This document shows, in pieces, positions 48,411 to 59,323 of a stretch of DNA of 64,000 nt. Made by a program: the position numbers and the translations under genes. The DNA is from Shewanella polaris. GTDB lineage: Bacteria > Pseudomonadota > Gammaproteobacteria > Enterobacterales > Shewanellaceae. Position 1 is the first letter of the stretch; each line of letters opens with the position of its first letter. Under the pieces are notes generated by a model. The model saw only the letters and a list, made by a program, of their open reading frames with translations, was not told the origin of the DNA and did not search any database. The stretch covers positions 930,001 through 994,000 of the forward strand of contig NZ_CP041036.1 in NCBI RefSeq assembly GCF_006385555.1. The letters run 5' to 3'.

Positions 48411-49960
48411 ACTATTTCCTCTGCTTTCTGGCTGGACATAAATTGTGCTAATGCATTATGGACAGACTGGATAATGGCGTCTCTATCTTCTGCTGTTAAT
48501 TCTTCAGATGTCTCTAAACGAGTGATTATTTCAGCTGGAAAATCGGCAGCAGCATTGCGAACTGCCAACTCGGCTTCACTCATTAGTGTCAACGGTATGT
48601 CATCAAATAGATTGGCCGTTAATGCCAGCAAGACCGCAATTTGTTCAACCATAGAAATTGGCGTGGATTCAGCTTGCTTTAGGCAAGCGCGAATACGTCG
48701 ACCGTGGCCGATTGTTTTTAATGTGTTGTCATCTAATCGAGCGCCAAAACTCGAAAATGTTTCCAGCTCTTCAAACTGCGCATAAGCCAATTTTAGGTTT
48801 GATGCAACGGACCGATAAGCAGCTCGTTGTGCCTTACCCCCAACACGAGAAACAGATTTCCCTACGTTGATAGCAGGCAGCACGCCCAGTTCAAATAACG
48901 AGGGTGAAAGATAGATCTGCCCATCGGTGATAGAAATGAGATTCGTAGGAATATAGGCTGATATATCCTGTGCTTCAGTTTCAATAATGGGCAGCGCCGT
49001 TAATGAACCACCACCTTGTTCTTGACTTAAGTGAGTAGCCCGCTCCAATAAACGCGAGTGAATATAAAATATATCACCTGGAAAAGCTTCACGTCCTGGA
49101 GGGCGACGCAACAGCAGTGACAGCTCGCGGTAAGTGCGTGCGTGGTGTGTTAAGTCATCATAAACAATTAATACGTCGCGTCCTTGCTGCATAAAATATT
49201 CGGCAATACTGGTCGCTGCATAAGGGGCAATATAAGCAAGGCCTGGAGGATCATTACCTTCGGTAACCACTACCACGGTATATTCCATAGCGCCTTGTTT
49301 TTCTAATGTGGCAATGACTTTGGCAACACCAGATGTACGTTGGCCAATAGCACAATATACGCAAAGTACATTTTTGCCACGTTGGTTCAGTATGGTGTCA
49401 AGGGCAATAGCCGTTTTACCAGTTTGTCTATCGCCGATAATCAACTCTCGTTGGCCACGCCCCACCGGAATAAGGGCGTCAATTACTTTGATACCTGTTT
49501 GCAAGGGAACACTCACCGCCGCACGATTCATAATTGCAGGCGATGGACGTTCAACGGGGAGGCGGGTACTTGATAGCAATCGGCCTTTGCCATCTAAGGG
49601 TTCTCCGATAGGATTGATAATACGGCCTATTAGGCCGTCTCCTACGGGAACATCCACTATATGCCCACAACGTTCTACTTCATCACCGGCTTGTAAATGC
49701 CAATACTCTCCCAATAGTACAACCCCAATTTCATTTTCATTCACATTGAATGCAATGCCAAAAATATCACCAGGGAACTTAAGCACTTCTTCAAAACCGA
49801 CTTTTGGCAAGCCAGATACGATTGCAATACCAGTGGCAATACTGGTAATTATGCCGACTTCTCGCGGTTGCAATAGGGGTGAAAAAGATTGCCGCGCTTG
49901 TTGCAGAGTCGAAAATGTTTGCTCAAATATTGATTGTAAGAAATCAGGCGCTGGTTTCAT
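48407..49960 (-). CDS. atpA: N-ATPase alpha subunit
   Basis: A 517-residue nucleotide-binding subunit. It has the P-loop GDRQTGKTAIALDT near 169 and the alpha-type segment ISITDGQIYLSPSLF, with the arginine-finger region VGGKAQ. Alpha sites are regulatory in F1. It overlaps the end of atpF by 17 bases. Length and motifs are full, so the head should be functional. Confidence 0.95.
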   Translation of the reverse strand: MKPAPDFLQSIFEQTFSTLQQARQSFSPLLQPREVGIITSIATGIAIVSGLPKVGFEEVLKFPGDIFGIAFNVNENEIGVVLLGEYWHLQAGDEVERCGHIVDVPVGDGLIGRIINPIGEPLDGKGRLLSSTRLPVERPSPAIMNRAAVSVPLQTGIKVIDALIPVGRGQRELIIGDRQTGKTAIALDTILNQRGKNVLCVYCAIGQRTSGVAKVIATLEKQGAMEYTVVVVTEGNDPPGLAYIAPYAATSIAEYFMQQGRDVLIVYDDLTHHARTYRELSLLLRRPPGREAFPGDIFYIHSRLLERATHLSQEQGGGSLTALPIIETEAQDISAYIPTNLISITDGQIYLSPSLFELGVLPAINVGKSVSRVGGKAQRAAYRSVASNLKLAYAQFEELETFSSFGARLDDNTLKTIGHGRRIRACLKQAESTPISMVEQIAVLLALTANLFDDIPLTLMSEAELAVRNAAADFPAEIITRLETSEELTAEDRDAIIQSVHNALAQFMSSQKAEEIV

Positions 49961-50768
49961 GATTATTATCCTGTGCGCTTGAGGGACTTAAGTCTGAATT
50001 CTCGATACTGCTGGTGGTTAATAGTAATTCATCAACACGTTTTGCCAGTGATCTGAGATATTCGTTAATGCTCCAAGATATTTTTTGACCATTGATACTG
50101 ATCTCTATCCCGCTGATGACCTTGGGCTCAATGGCGAATTGAAGTGTTATCTCGTGGCCCAATATTTTTTCTATTTCTGTTTTAATAACAGAGCATTGCG
50201 GCTTTGGAAGTGTAAAGGCTGTTTGAACAAGAATAGGTTTAGCTGATAAGTTAAATGCTGCGGTAAAATCAGTCGTCTCTTTATCCGTTAATTCATGTAA
50301 ACGGCGAATAAAAATCTCTGTCATGGACGCTTCCAAAGAGGTTTCAGCAAGATCGTCGAGAACCTTACGTGTGATGGAAAATATTTCTTCGCGCGCACTT
50401 TGGCTAAGCGCCACTTGTAAATTGAGTTGCTCATTTTTAAGGGCTAATTGTAATTTTTTACGGAGATCTTCTGCTTCTTGTCTAACCGTTTCGAGTAACT
50501 GAGCCCGCTCGGCTTTTGTATCTTCTATTAATTTATTCATGCGGGTTGTTTTTTGCTGTTCAAACTCAGCATTTTTCTGCTCAAATTCATTGCGCTGCTG
50601 CTCTGCTTTGGCACTTTTGGCATCCGCGTCGGCAATTTCTGTGGCGATCCTTTTCTCTCGGGCATCGATATTATTAATAATAGGTCGGTATAAAAATCGT
50701 TTCAGTAACCATATGAGTACCAAAAAGTTAACCACTTGAGCAAATACGGTAAACCAGTCAATTAGCAT
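49944..50768 (-). CDS. atpF: N-ATPase b subunit with delta-like C-terminal region
   Basis: A 274-residue peripheral-stalk subunit. One N-terminal helix (FAQVVNFLVLIWLLKRFLY) precedes a long charged coiled coil to about 150. The rest (about 165-260) resembles the C-terminal part of the F1 delta/OSCP subunit, with LQFAIEPKVISGIEISINGQ and a terminal helix. The operon has no separate delta gene, so this fused tail probably supplies that contact. It is far longer than the usual 156-residue AtpF. Confidence 0.9.
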   Translation of the reverse strand: MLIDWFTVFAQVVNFLVLIWLLKRFLYRPIINNIDAREKRIATEIADADAKSAKAEQQRNEFEQKNAEFEQQKTTRMNKLIEDTKAERAQLLETVRQEAEDLRKKLQLALKNEQLNLQVALSQSAREEIFSITRKVLDDLAETSLEASMTEIFIRRLHELTDKETTDFTAAFNLSAKPILVQTAFTLPKPQCSVIKTEIEKILGHEITLQFAIEPKVISGIEISINGQKISWSINEYLRSLAKRVDELLLTTSSIENSDLSPSSAQDNNHETSA

Positions 50769-50771
50769 AAC

Positions 50772-51053
50772 TTATATACCTGCAGCTAGGTCGATAAAGT
50801 AATTCCAAAATGGATTGGCAAACAACAAAATCATCGATACAACAAAGCAATAAATTGCAGTGGATTCTATCATCGCCAAGCCGACAAGCAGGGTACGAGT
50901 GATAGTGGCAGATGCATCAGGTTGTTGGGCTAATGCAGATAATGCCGTTGCAACTGCCTTGCCTTCGGCTAATGACGGTCCAATAACGCCGATAGTGATG
51001 GTTAATCCTGCGGTGATAATCGATACCATTGCAATAATTGTTATGCTGTCCAT
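50772..51053 (-). CDS. atpE: N-ATPase c subunit (rotor ring)
   Basis: A 93-residue two-helix hairpin forming the ion-carrying ring. Helix 1 has GPSLAEGKAVATAL with an unusual carboxylate, Glu 30, at the place of Gln 32 in the Ilyobacter sodium ring. The loop AQQP binds gamma/epsilon. Helix 2 has MIESTAIY with Glu 63, Ser 64, Thr 65 and Tyr 68, the sodium-ligand pattern. Ion choice is discussed in the findings. Confidence 0.95.
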   Translation of the reverse strand: MDSITIIAMVSIITAGLTITIGVIGPSLAEGKAVATALSALAQQPDASATITRTLLVGLAMIESTAIYCFVVSMILLFANPFWNYFIDLAAGI

Positions 51054-51084
51054 ACTTGCTCCTAAATCAATTTAAGGTGTTGGA

Positions 51085-51825
51085 TCATTGCTGAGAGCCT
51101 GGTTTAGTGTCTTGCTCTTCAATGGTGTCAGAGCTGTCTTGTGCAAGCTCATCCTCCGTTTTTTGAATGCGTGTTGCTGCAGTGATGTATACGGTTGCCA
51201 AAATAAAAAAAATATAGGCTTGTATAATGCCCGTGAGTAAACCGAGTAGTGTCATTACTATCGGAAATATAAATGGGGTAATACTCAGTAAAATACCGAT
51301 GATCATTGCACCACTCATCATATTGCCAAACAATCGCACCGCTAAGGCCAGCGTACGCGACAGTTCACTAATAATGTTAAATGGCAACATAATAACGGTT
51401 GGTTTGGTATAGGAGACTAGGTAGCCGCGCAAGCCTTGCTCCTCAATGCCAAATAATGGCACTGCTACAAATACAGATAATGCCAAAGCGACGGTACAGG
51501 AAAGTGAGCCAGTCGGCGGTTCGAAGCCGGGAAAGACCGTACAAATGGCGGAGGCGGCGATAAATAAAAATAGCGATCCAAGAAAGCCTAGATACTTATG
51601 GGGATTACTCAGACCAACTTCTTCAATTTGTCTGCTAATCATGATGACAAGCATTTCTAGCAAGTTTTGCCAGCGGGTGCGGCGCATATTTTTGGATAAT
51701 TTTCTGGTAATAACAATGGAACTTATCACCAATAACAGCATGACTAACCAAGTAAATACTATCGTCGCGTTGAGCTTAACAAAGCCCATTTGCCAGAAAA
51801 TAATTTGGTCAGGACTAAGGTTCAT
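51085..51825 (-). CDS. atpB: N-ATPase a subunit (ion channel)
   Basis: A 246-residue membrane protein with five to six helices. The essential arginine lies in LALAVRLFGNM, and GIIQAYIFFILATVYI is the conserved last-helix segment with Gln. It forms the two half-channels next to the ring. The C-terminal tail is polar. Its start overlaps the atpR stop. Confidence 0.94.
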   Translation of the reverse strand: MNLSPDQIIFWQMGFVKLNATIVFTWLVMLLLVISSIVITRKLSKNMRRTRWQNLLEMLVIMISRQIEEVGLSNPHKYLGFLGSLFLFIAASAICTVFPGFEPPTGSLSCTVALALSVFVAVPLFGIEEQGLRGYLVSYTKPTVIMLPFNIISELSRTLALAVRLFGNMMSGAMIIGILLSITPFIFPIVMTLLGLLTGIIQAYIFFILATVYITAATRIQKTEDELAQDSSDTIEEQDTKPGSQQ

Positions 51826-52166
51826 AAAACGTCTTCCTCAGTATCGAGTATGAGATCGTTGTTTAACGAGTGTGTATGTTGTTTGAGTTGAATGTATCTC
51901 GTTGTAATTAAACGTACTAACATAAACCCAAATAAACCCGCCACTAAATTATGCCAATCTTTGCCGATAATAAAATAGAATCCAGCAATTACTATAGTTG
52001 AGCGTACTAACAAACTGATGATAAATAGCAGCGCAACATGTTGGCTTGATTGCAGCTGATTAACCGTCCACCAAAGCCCTGCGAAAAAAAGTATTCCCAG
52101 CAATGCGCCTGCTAGCAAAGCCAATGCTAGCTCTACAAATATGTTGCCTACCAATAAGTTTTCCAT
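51822..52166 (-). CDS. atpR: N-ATPase accessory membrane protein AtpR
   Basis: A small protein of about 114 residues with three hydrophobic segments (LALALLAGALLGILFFAGLW; ALLFIISLLVRSTIVIAGFY; LVAGLFGFMLVRLI), found only in N-ATPase operons. It may help ring assembly. I prefer ATG 52166 (MENLLVGNIF), just after the atpQ stop, to a frame reaching 52268 that runs through atpQ. Confidence 0.87.
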   Translation of the reverse strand: MENLLVGNIFVELALALLAGALLGILFFAGLWWTVNQLQSSQHVALLFIISLLVRSTIVIAGFYFIIGKDWHNLVAGLFGFMLVRLITTRYIQLKQHTHSLNNDLILDTEEDVL

Positions 52167-52209
52167 AAGTCGGTTTCCATCAAATAAGTTGCCTACAGGG
52201 TTTATTAAG

Positions 52210-52575
52210 TTAATCGCCTCGGTGGATTTCTTTATCTTCTTTGTCAATCCAATACCAGGCATTGGCACAACCTAGGCATAAACCGAGAACCAATAACATC
52301 AAGGTTCTTGAATGTTCACCGGGATAGTGTTTATCAAGCCAAATACCCAATACTGTACCGAGTATGGTCGGTACCACCACTGACCAACCAATGAGTCCCA
52401 TCATGCCAAACCCCATCCAAACTATTTTGTTTACATGGCGTTGAGCCTTTAATTTTCGCGTTGCCATATTGTCAACTTGTCGGCTAAACTTTTCGTTGTT
52501 GGACTTATATTTTTCGGGCTTTGTTGTGTCGGCATTTGGTTTTAGCGACGTTTTTTTTTGCGATTTATTATTCAT
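52210..52575 (-). CDS. atpQ: N-ATPase accessory protein AtpQ (AtpI/AtpZ-like)
   Basis: A 121-residue protein with a charged, Lys-rich first 50 residues and two membrane helices (about 52-76 and 92-108), of the ATPase gene 1 family. The end WIDKEDKEIHRGD is polar. It stands in the Q position between atpC and atpR. It may aid assembly or carry divalent ions, as proposed for AtpI/AtpZ. Confidence 0.88.
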   Translation of the reverse strand: MNNKSQKKTSLKPNADTTKPEKYKSNNEKFSRQVDNMATRKLKAQRHVNKIVWMGFGMMGLIGWSVVVPTILGTVLGIWLDKHYPGEHSRTLMLLVLGLCLGCANAWYWIDKEDKEIHRGD

Positions 52576-52577
52576 AA

Positions 52578-52988
52578 TTACACTCGCTCATGATGAAAAT
52601 CAGTCAAGCGGTGGATAAAATCACTTTCCATTTTTATCAGTACTGAACGCAATTGTTGTTCCTGCTCATCTAGGTGCATAAACTCTTGCTCAACGGCTTG
52701 ATGTAATTCACCCAGCCCCAAACCGCCTATGGCGTTACGCACTGATATCAATACATCAAAGCCCGTTTTAACCAATACACCTTCATCAATGGCAACGTAG
52801 ACTTCATCAGCCCCCTCGCATTCATAAACCAGTAACCCTGCGGTTAATGACGCTACACAGTCTAGTCTATGGGGCAAAATACCAAACGAACCTTGATGGG
52901 TTACTGCGACAATACGTACAATATTTTGCTGCTCGGTAAACACTTTATATGGCAATAGAATTTTAAGGTTCATGTGTGCTGATAACAT
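52578..52988 (-). CDS. atpC: N-ATPase epsilon subunit
   Basis: A 136-residue central-stalk subunit. The N-terminal beta sandwich has MNLKILLPYKVF and GSFGILPHRLDCVASL, the family pattern, and the C-terminal helices (about 90-136) are Glu/His-rich. It couples head and ring and may inhibit hydrolysis. It lies one base after atpD. Confidence 0.93.
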   Translation of the reverse strand: MLSAHMNLKILLPYKVFTEQQNIVRIVAVTHQGSFGILPHRLDCVASLTAGLLVYECEGADEVYVAIDEGVLVKTGFDVLISVRNAIGGLGLGELHQAVEQEFMHLDEQEQQLRSVLIKMESDFIHRLTDFHHERV

Positions 52989-52989
52989 G

Positions 52990-54504
<1,515 letters not shown>

Positions 54505-54828
54505 TTACTAACTTACTATTATCGCAAGGCTTTGATTAAGTTGAAGTCTCCATTTGTTACCGCTAGTCAATGACTTGTTCTATTCGAACGTTATAGGTTT
54601 ATTTAGTTATAGTACTCGCTGCGTCGTTTTACCATTTGTTTGCTTTGTTCTATAGCAATAAGTCATCACATTGGACATTATTTTAAAGGAATAAAAAAAC
54701 CGTAATAGGTTCGTGCATTAACCTCAAACATATATTTATCCAACTTAACGCCTAGCAATCAATCTTTTCCAAACACTTACCAATATTTAGCTCATTACCT
54801 CATTAAAAACCTTTTGGCGTGCTTTGCG

Positions 54829-54842
54829 TTGACGCAGATCAA
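54829..54842. promoter_or_regulatory. FNR/EtrA-like box
   Basis: TTGACGCAGATCAA matches the consensus TTGAT-N4-ATCAA with one change. It is almost 390 bases from atpD and just before the plus-strand relic, so it may be a leftover operator of the lost gene or act at a distance. Confidence 0.45.
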
Positions 54843-54908
54843 TTCAGAGTAATAGAGCTGCAGCAACCTCTGTTTTACCCTTATCTAATGCAAGATTAAT
54901 CAATTCGA

Positions 54909-55016
54909 ATGCTGGTGGTTATTGGCGTGGTGGCATTGGTTTATTGAATATTCGGCAAGTTCGCGATGCTGGCAGTCGCGATCTTGATTGTCATCGTCAA
55001 GCAGTGGGTCTGCTAA
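54909..55016 (+). pseudogene. Relic of a membrane-protein gene
   Basis: An ATG-led frame reads MLVVIGVVALVY, then an in-frame TGA, then IFGKFAMLAVAILIVIVKQW and a stop. Two hydrophobic segments joined by a single stop look like the C-terminal end of a lost membrane protein, possibly of the DUF2167 type; that name is a guess. An FNR-like box lies 70 bases upstream. Confidence 0.35.
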
Positions 55017-55056
55017 ACTAGCGTTCTGTCGTTAACCGATATTTATGTCGAAAACA

Positions 55057-55086
55057 AAAAAGGCCAGCCTCGATGGCTGGCCTTAA
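55057..55086 (-). terminator. Terminator of the NCS2 permease gene
   Basis: AAGGCCAGCC and GGCTGGCCTT arms around a 4-6 base loop are followed by a T run on the minus strand, 20 bases past the permease stop. Confidence 0.88.
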
Positions 55087-55105
55087 TATTGAGTCTATAA
55101 TCGGG

Positions 55106-56461
55106 TTAAATCGCCCAACCACCCATATAGAAAGCGACTAAACCGAGTGTAATTAACATAACCCCAAGTCGCAGTTTACGCCACTCGCCACTGCATATGC
55201 GGCCAATAACCAAGGTAACAAAACCAAGCATAATTCCGGTAACGATATTGCAGCTTAAAATGATAAATACTGCGCAGGTTAGGCCTGCCATTGCATCTAC
55301 TTTATCGTCAAAATCAAGCTTGGTGACATTGCTTAGCATTAGTAAACCAACATACATCAGCGCTGGAGCAGTAGCATAAGCAGGTACTAAAAAGCTTAGC
55401 GGCGCTAAGAACATCATCATCAAAAATAGCACGCCAACGATGGTCGCGGTCAGACCCGTTTTACCACCTGCAGCGGTTCCTGCTGCGGATTCAATATAAA
55501 CCGCTGCTGGAGCCCCCCCGACCACGCCTGCAAAAATACTGCTAACAGAATCTGATGTCAGTGCCTTACCACCACCAACAATATTGTCTTTATCATCGAG
55601 AAGTTCCGCTTGCCCTGCAACCGCTCTAATTGTGCCAGTTGCATCGAAGATAGCGGTCATCACTAATGCCAACACAATAGGCAGCACCACTGGATTCAAT
55701 GCACCCATAATATCGAGCTGACCAATTAGCGATGTTTCAGACATTAAGTCCGGCAAAGCAAATAAACCTTGATATGTCACGCTAGGATCAAATATTAACC
55801 CAAAGATTGATAACCCTACGATGACCAGCAATATGCCACCAGGCATACCTCGGCGCTCAAGCCCTATCGTCATAGCAAGACCAACAATGGTAGCGATAAC
55901 CGGTAAGCTATTAATATCACCAAGCTTTACAGGTAAACCCGCATCATTTGATACAATCAATTTCACGCTATTGGTTGCAATAAGGAGTAAAAACAAACCA
56001 ATACCAATCCCCGTACCGTGAGCAATACCGGTTGGCAGGTTAGTGAGTACCCATTGACGAATACCGGTGACACTCACAAGTGTAAATACGATACCCATAA
56101 GGAAAATAGCGCCAAGGGTGACAGGAATCGATATTCCCTGGCCTAGCACCATACTAAATGCAGTAAACGCGGTGAGTGAAATTGCACAACCAATGGCCAT
56201 TGGTAAATTAGCCCATAGTCCCATGAGCAGCGAACCAAACGCGGCAATTAAACAGGTAGCGATAAACACCGCAGCAGGGTCAAACCCTGCAGTGCCCAGC
56301 ATATTTGGCACTACAATTACCGAATAAACCATAGCCAAAAACGTTGTTAAGCCAGCAATGACTTCACGTTTTAAGGTGCTTCCCCGGGCAGAAATATTGA
56401 AATAGCGATCCAAAAATGAATCAGAAACAGCAGTGTCAGAGAGAGTCTGTTCAGACTTCAT
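55106..56461 (-). CDS. NCS2 purine permease (AdeP/GhxP-like)
   Basis: A 451-residue, 12-14 helix transporter of the AzgA-type NCS2 branch, taking up adenine, guanine or hypoxanthine with protons. It has the N-terminal [28 protein letters not shown] and the substrate-site region [14 protein letters not shown]. Which purine is not readable. AAGG precedes the ATG. Its 500-base upstream region is unusually long and structured (next entry). Confidence 0.9.
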   Translation of the reverse strand: MKSEQTLSDTAVSDSFLDRYFNISARGSTLKREVIAGLTTFLAMVYSVIVVPNMLGTAGFDPAAVFIATCLIAAFGSLLMGLWANLPMAIGCAISLTAFTAFSMVLGQGISIPVTLGAIFLMGIVFTLVSVTGIRQWVLTNLPTGIAHGTGIGIGLFLLLIATNSVKLIVSNDAGLPVKLGDINSLPVIATIVGLAMTIGLERRGMPGGILLVIVGLSIFGLIFDPSVTYQGLFALPDLMSETSLIGQLDIMGALNPVVLPIVLALVMTAIFDATGTIRAVAGQAELLDDKDNIVGGGKALTSDSVSSIFAGVVGGAPAAVYIESAAGTAAGGKTGLTATIVGVLFLMMMFLAPLSFLVPAYATAPALMYVGLLMLSNVTKLDFDDKVDAMAGLTCAVFIILSCNIVTGIMLGFVTLVIGRICSGEWRKLRLGVMLITLGLVAFYMGGWAI

Positions 56462-56959
56462 AGTGATGATACCTTATGATCTCTTAAATTATGAGTTAAC
56501 CAATGGTTATTCATTGGCGACACGGCTATGGCAGGTAAAGCCCTAAACGAGAAATACTTAGGTGAGAGATCCACTTGGCGCATATAGCGTTAGTGACCTG
56601 CGAATATTGTGGTAAACAAATTTGTTATACACATGTCTGGTAAAATTTACGCTTACCAACATAGCCTTTGTTGGCGCGGATTTTACAGTAATCGACGATG
56701 AGGAAATAGGAAGCAGTTAACAATTTTTTGCTATATCAATAAAAAACACACCCGAAATAAATAGATTGTTCTTTAAACCGCACAATGAAAGTGGTTCACT
56801 GTAGTGACAATACCCCTTGAACAATTATCCTCATAAAAACAGCAGACCAATTCGTGGCACATCATTCGCTGAAGTGCCACTTTATACTGACCATTATTGC
56901 TATTGGATCAATGGCTTAAATAGAACAAAAAAACCTGATTAGCAAAAATATTATTTTTG
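56462..56959 (-). other. Long leader/promoter region of the NCS2 permease
   Basis: On the minus strand, from the far end: a GTGGCAC/GTGCCAC dyad near 56854-56880, a TAAAAT followed by CCGCGCC near 56680, a GGTAA/TTACC dyad, a 12-base palindrome AACAAATTTGTT (56615-56626), CCTAA/TTAGG near 56550, and a CCAATG/CATTGG hairpin at about 56500-56518, 40 bases before the start. This could be a structured 5' UTR. I cannot match it to a known purine riboswitch class by eye. Confidence 0.4.
56615..56626. promoter_or_regulatory. Perfect palindrome in the NCS2 leader
   Basis: AACAAATTTGTT is a perfect 12-base inverted repeat, about 155 bases before the permease start. It may be an operator; no known regulator is assigned. 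Confidence 0.35.
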
Positions 56960-58840
56960 TTAATCTTTAGGCTTTAGCATTGCTTCAATCATGTGAATAT
57001 CTAGGGTTTCTTTGTTGAGTAGTTCTTCAACTAGTCGATTTAGATCGTCACGGTGTTGTAATAAAATGGCAAAGGTTGTTTGTTCTGCTTCTTTTATTAT
57101 TCGGTAAATCTCTTGGTCAATTGTTGTCGCTGTTTTTTCACTAAAATCTTTTTCTTGTTGTATTTCATAGCCAAGAAAAGGATGTTCGGAGCCGACTTTA
57201 AAATGAATGGGGCCAATGGCGTCGCTCATCCCCCATTGGGTGACCATCATTTTTGCAAGGTGGGTTGCTTGTTCTAAATCATTAGATGCACCTGAACTGG
57301 TATCATCCAAGACAATTTTTTCGGCTACGCGTCCGCCGAGCATAACGGATAACCGTGTTTCTAAATAAGATTGAGTGTAATTGTGTCGGTCTTCAACGGG
57401 GAGCTGTTCTGTTGCACCTAACGCTCGGCCGCGTGGAATGATCGATACTTGGCGAAGCGGATCGCTATTGGGTAAGAATAATGCTGCGATGGCGTGGCCG
57501 CTTTCGTGAACAGCCGTTCTTTTTCTTTCCGATGGATTTAATAAATCTTTTCGCTCGCTTCCCATAATTATTTTGTCATGGGCCTGATTAAAGTCATCTC
57601 TTGTTACTGTGTCGGCTTTTTTTCTTGCTGCGGATAATGCAGCTTCATTGACTAAATTGGCAAGATCAGCGCCTGAAAACCCAACGGTCATGCTGGCTAA
57701 TTCTTTGTAATCAAAATTTAACTCAATCGGCACTTTACGAGTATGTACTTTTAATATTTTTATTCTCGCTTCTTGTTGAGGTAATTCAAACGTTACTTTT
57801 CTATCAAATCTCCCCGGTCTTAATAGCGCTGGGTCTAGCACATCGGGGCGATTTGTTGCAGCTAATACCACAACCGCTTCACCTACTGAGAATCCGTCCA
57901 TCTCTGCGAGAATTTGATTAAGTGTTTGCTCTCTTTCGTCATTGCCACCACCGAGACCTGTGCCTCGAACGCGGCCAACGGAGTCAATTTCGTCGATAAA
58001 AATCAGGGCCGGAGCTTTATCTCTTGCTTCTTTAAACAGGTCGCGAACACGGGAAGCACCAACACCAATAAACATCTCGATAAATTCTGATCCGCTTATA
58101 CTAAAAAAAGGCACTCCAGCTTCATGAGCTGTGGCTTTTGCTAGCATGGTTTTACCGGTTCCTGGTGGCCCCATTAATAAAATACCCCGAGGCATTTTTG
58201 CGCCAAGCTTATTAAATTCTTCAGGTTTTTTTAAGTAATCGATGATTTCTTGAAGGTCTTGTTTGGCGCCTTCTACGCCGGCGACATCGTCGTAATTAAT
58301 TTCATTGTCTTTGGTTTCAAACAATCTCGCCTTAGACTTTGAAAAGCCCATAAAACCATCTTTCCCGCCCATTTTTTGTTGCAGCATTCGGCTTGAGTAG
58401 ATAAAAAAAGCAATAATTAACAACCAGGGAACAATGCCGATCAAAATGGAAAGCCATTGGGGATCAGCAGAAGACTTAGCTGAAATATTGACTTTATTTG
58501 TTTCGAGAACAGGCATTAAATTGGTGTCTGTAGTGGGGGGGATAACGGTATGGAAGGTTTTGGTTTTGTCTGCATCTTTTTCGATATAGATACCGTAAAT
58601 TTGGTCGCCTTTGAAAGAGATGGATGATACCTGATTAGAAATGACTGCCTTTTTAAAATCCGAATATGAAATCTCTGGGGTTTTTTGGGCAAATAAACCT
58701 GAAAAAATGGTATAAGCGGCAAAGAACATCAATATCCACATTAACGTGTGAGCATCAAAAGGATGCGGCGTTTGCTGCGGCGTTGATTCCGATTTTTTAG
58801 TCGTGTCGTTATTGTTAGTTGGGATTTTGTTGTCTGTCAT
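56960..58840 (-). CDS. FtsH-type AAA+ zinc metalloprotease, probable second paralog
   Basis: A 626-residue membrane protease. Helix 1 is at about 33-51, the periplasmic FtsH_ext domain at 56-128 and helix 2 at 130-148. The AAA+ domain has Walker A GPPGTGKT (224-231), Walker B FIDEID, pore [11 protein letters not shown] and the SRH. The peptidase has HESGH (445-449). It degrades membrane and short-lived proteins. Housekeeping ftsH is normally next to rlmE and folP; the context here and the odd Asn/Thr-rich N-terminus suggest an extra copy. Confidence 0.9.
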   Translation of the reverse strand: MTDNKIPTNNNDTTKKSESTPQQTPHPFDAHTLMWILMFFAAYTIFSGLFAQKTPEISYSDFKKAVISNQVSSISFKGDQIYGIYIEKDADKTKTFHTVIPPTTDTNLMPVLETNKVNISAKSSADPQWLSILIGIVPWLLIIAFFIYSSRMLQQKMGGKDGFMGFSKSKARLFETKDNEINYDDVAGVEGAKQDLQEIIDYLKKPEEFNKLGAKMPRGILLMGPPGTGKTMLAKATAHEAGVPFFSISGSEFIEMFIGVGASRVRDLFKEARDKAPALIFIDEIDSVGRVRGTGLGGGNDEREQTLNQILAEMDGFSVGEAVVVLAATNRPDVLDPALLRPGRFDRKVTFELPQQEARIKILKVHTRKVPIELNFDYKELASMTVGFSGADLANLVNEAALSAARKKADTVTRDDFNQAHDKIIMGSERKDLLNPSERKRTAVHESGHAIAALFLPNSDPLRQVSIIPRGRALGATEQLPVEDRHNYTQSYLETRLSVMLGGRVAEKIVLDDTSSGASNDLEQATHLAKMMVTQWGMSDAIGPIHFKVGSEHPFLGYEIQQEKDFSEKTATTIDQEIYRIIKEAEQTTFAILLQHRDDLNRLVEELLNKETLDIHMIEAMLKPKD

Positions 58841-59323
58841 ATCGCCTCTGTTTTGAGTTGATTAGATCACGGTAGTCAAAATTAAAATACTAATTATGCG
58901 GCTTCTTAATACTGCTATTTAATTTAAATCCTTCCTACTTAAATGACTATAGTCTTTTATAACTATTCTTACGGGAAAAGGGATAGGACTTATTAGTCAA
59001 TTGCTTTCAAGAAGCTTTGGTATTGCTAATATCATAAACCCAACACAGCAGAAAAACTTGATATCAATCATGTCGAAATGAAGTAGCCGGGTTTATACAT
59101 TAACGTTTATTTATAGATCCGCAGTTGGCAGTTCGATACACCTTGTCGCTAATTTGCTCTAAATATGGAGGTTAAGCACCTCCCTACACCGTACGGCCTA
59201 CAACAGTCATCATTGTTTAATGCATTGTTATTAAGCGATATTTTTAGCGTTTAACTAAAAAGGCTTAGGATGATTCAATCACCCTAAGCCTTTCATATTA
59301 ACAATTACTTGAAGCGTTAATGC
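58841..59323. other. Gap between ftsH-like gene and aminopeptidase
   Basis: Holds the ftsH-like promoter region, where I see no convincing heat-shock promoter, and a small GGAGGT/ACCTCC dyad at 59167-59183. The aminopeptidase terminator closes it. No gene is visible. Confidence 0.5.
59257..59293 (-). terminator. Terminator of the M24 aminopeptidase gene
   Basis: AAAGGCTTAGG pairs with CCTAAGCCTTT around a 13-base loop; a T run follows on the minus strand. About 30 bases past the stop. Confidence 0.8.

Noticed and set aside
49308..49982. 224-codon open frame antisense to atpA
   Set aside because: It mirrors the conserved alpha-subunit gene, has low-complexity Pro/Ser/Arg composition and no ribosome site; a shadow frame.
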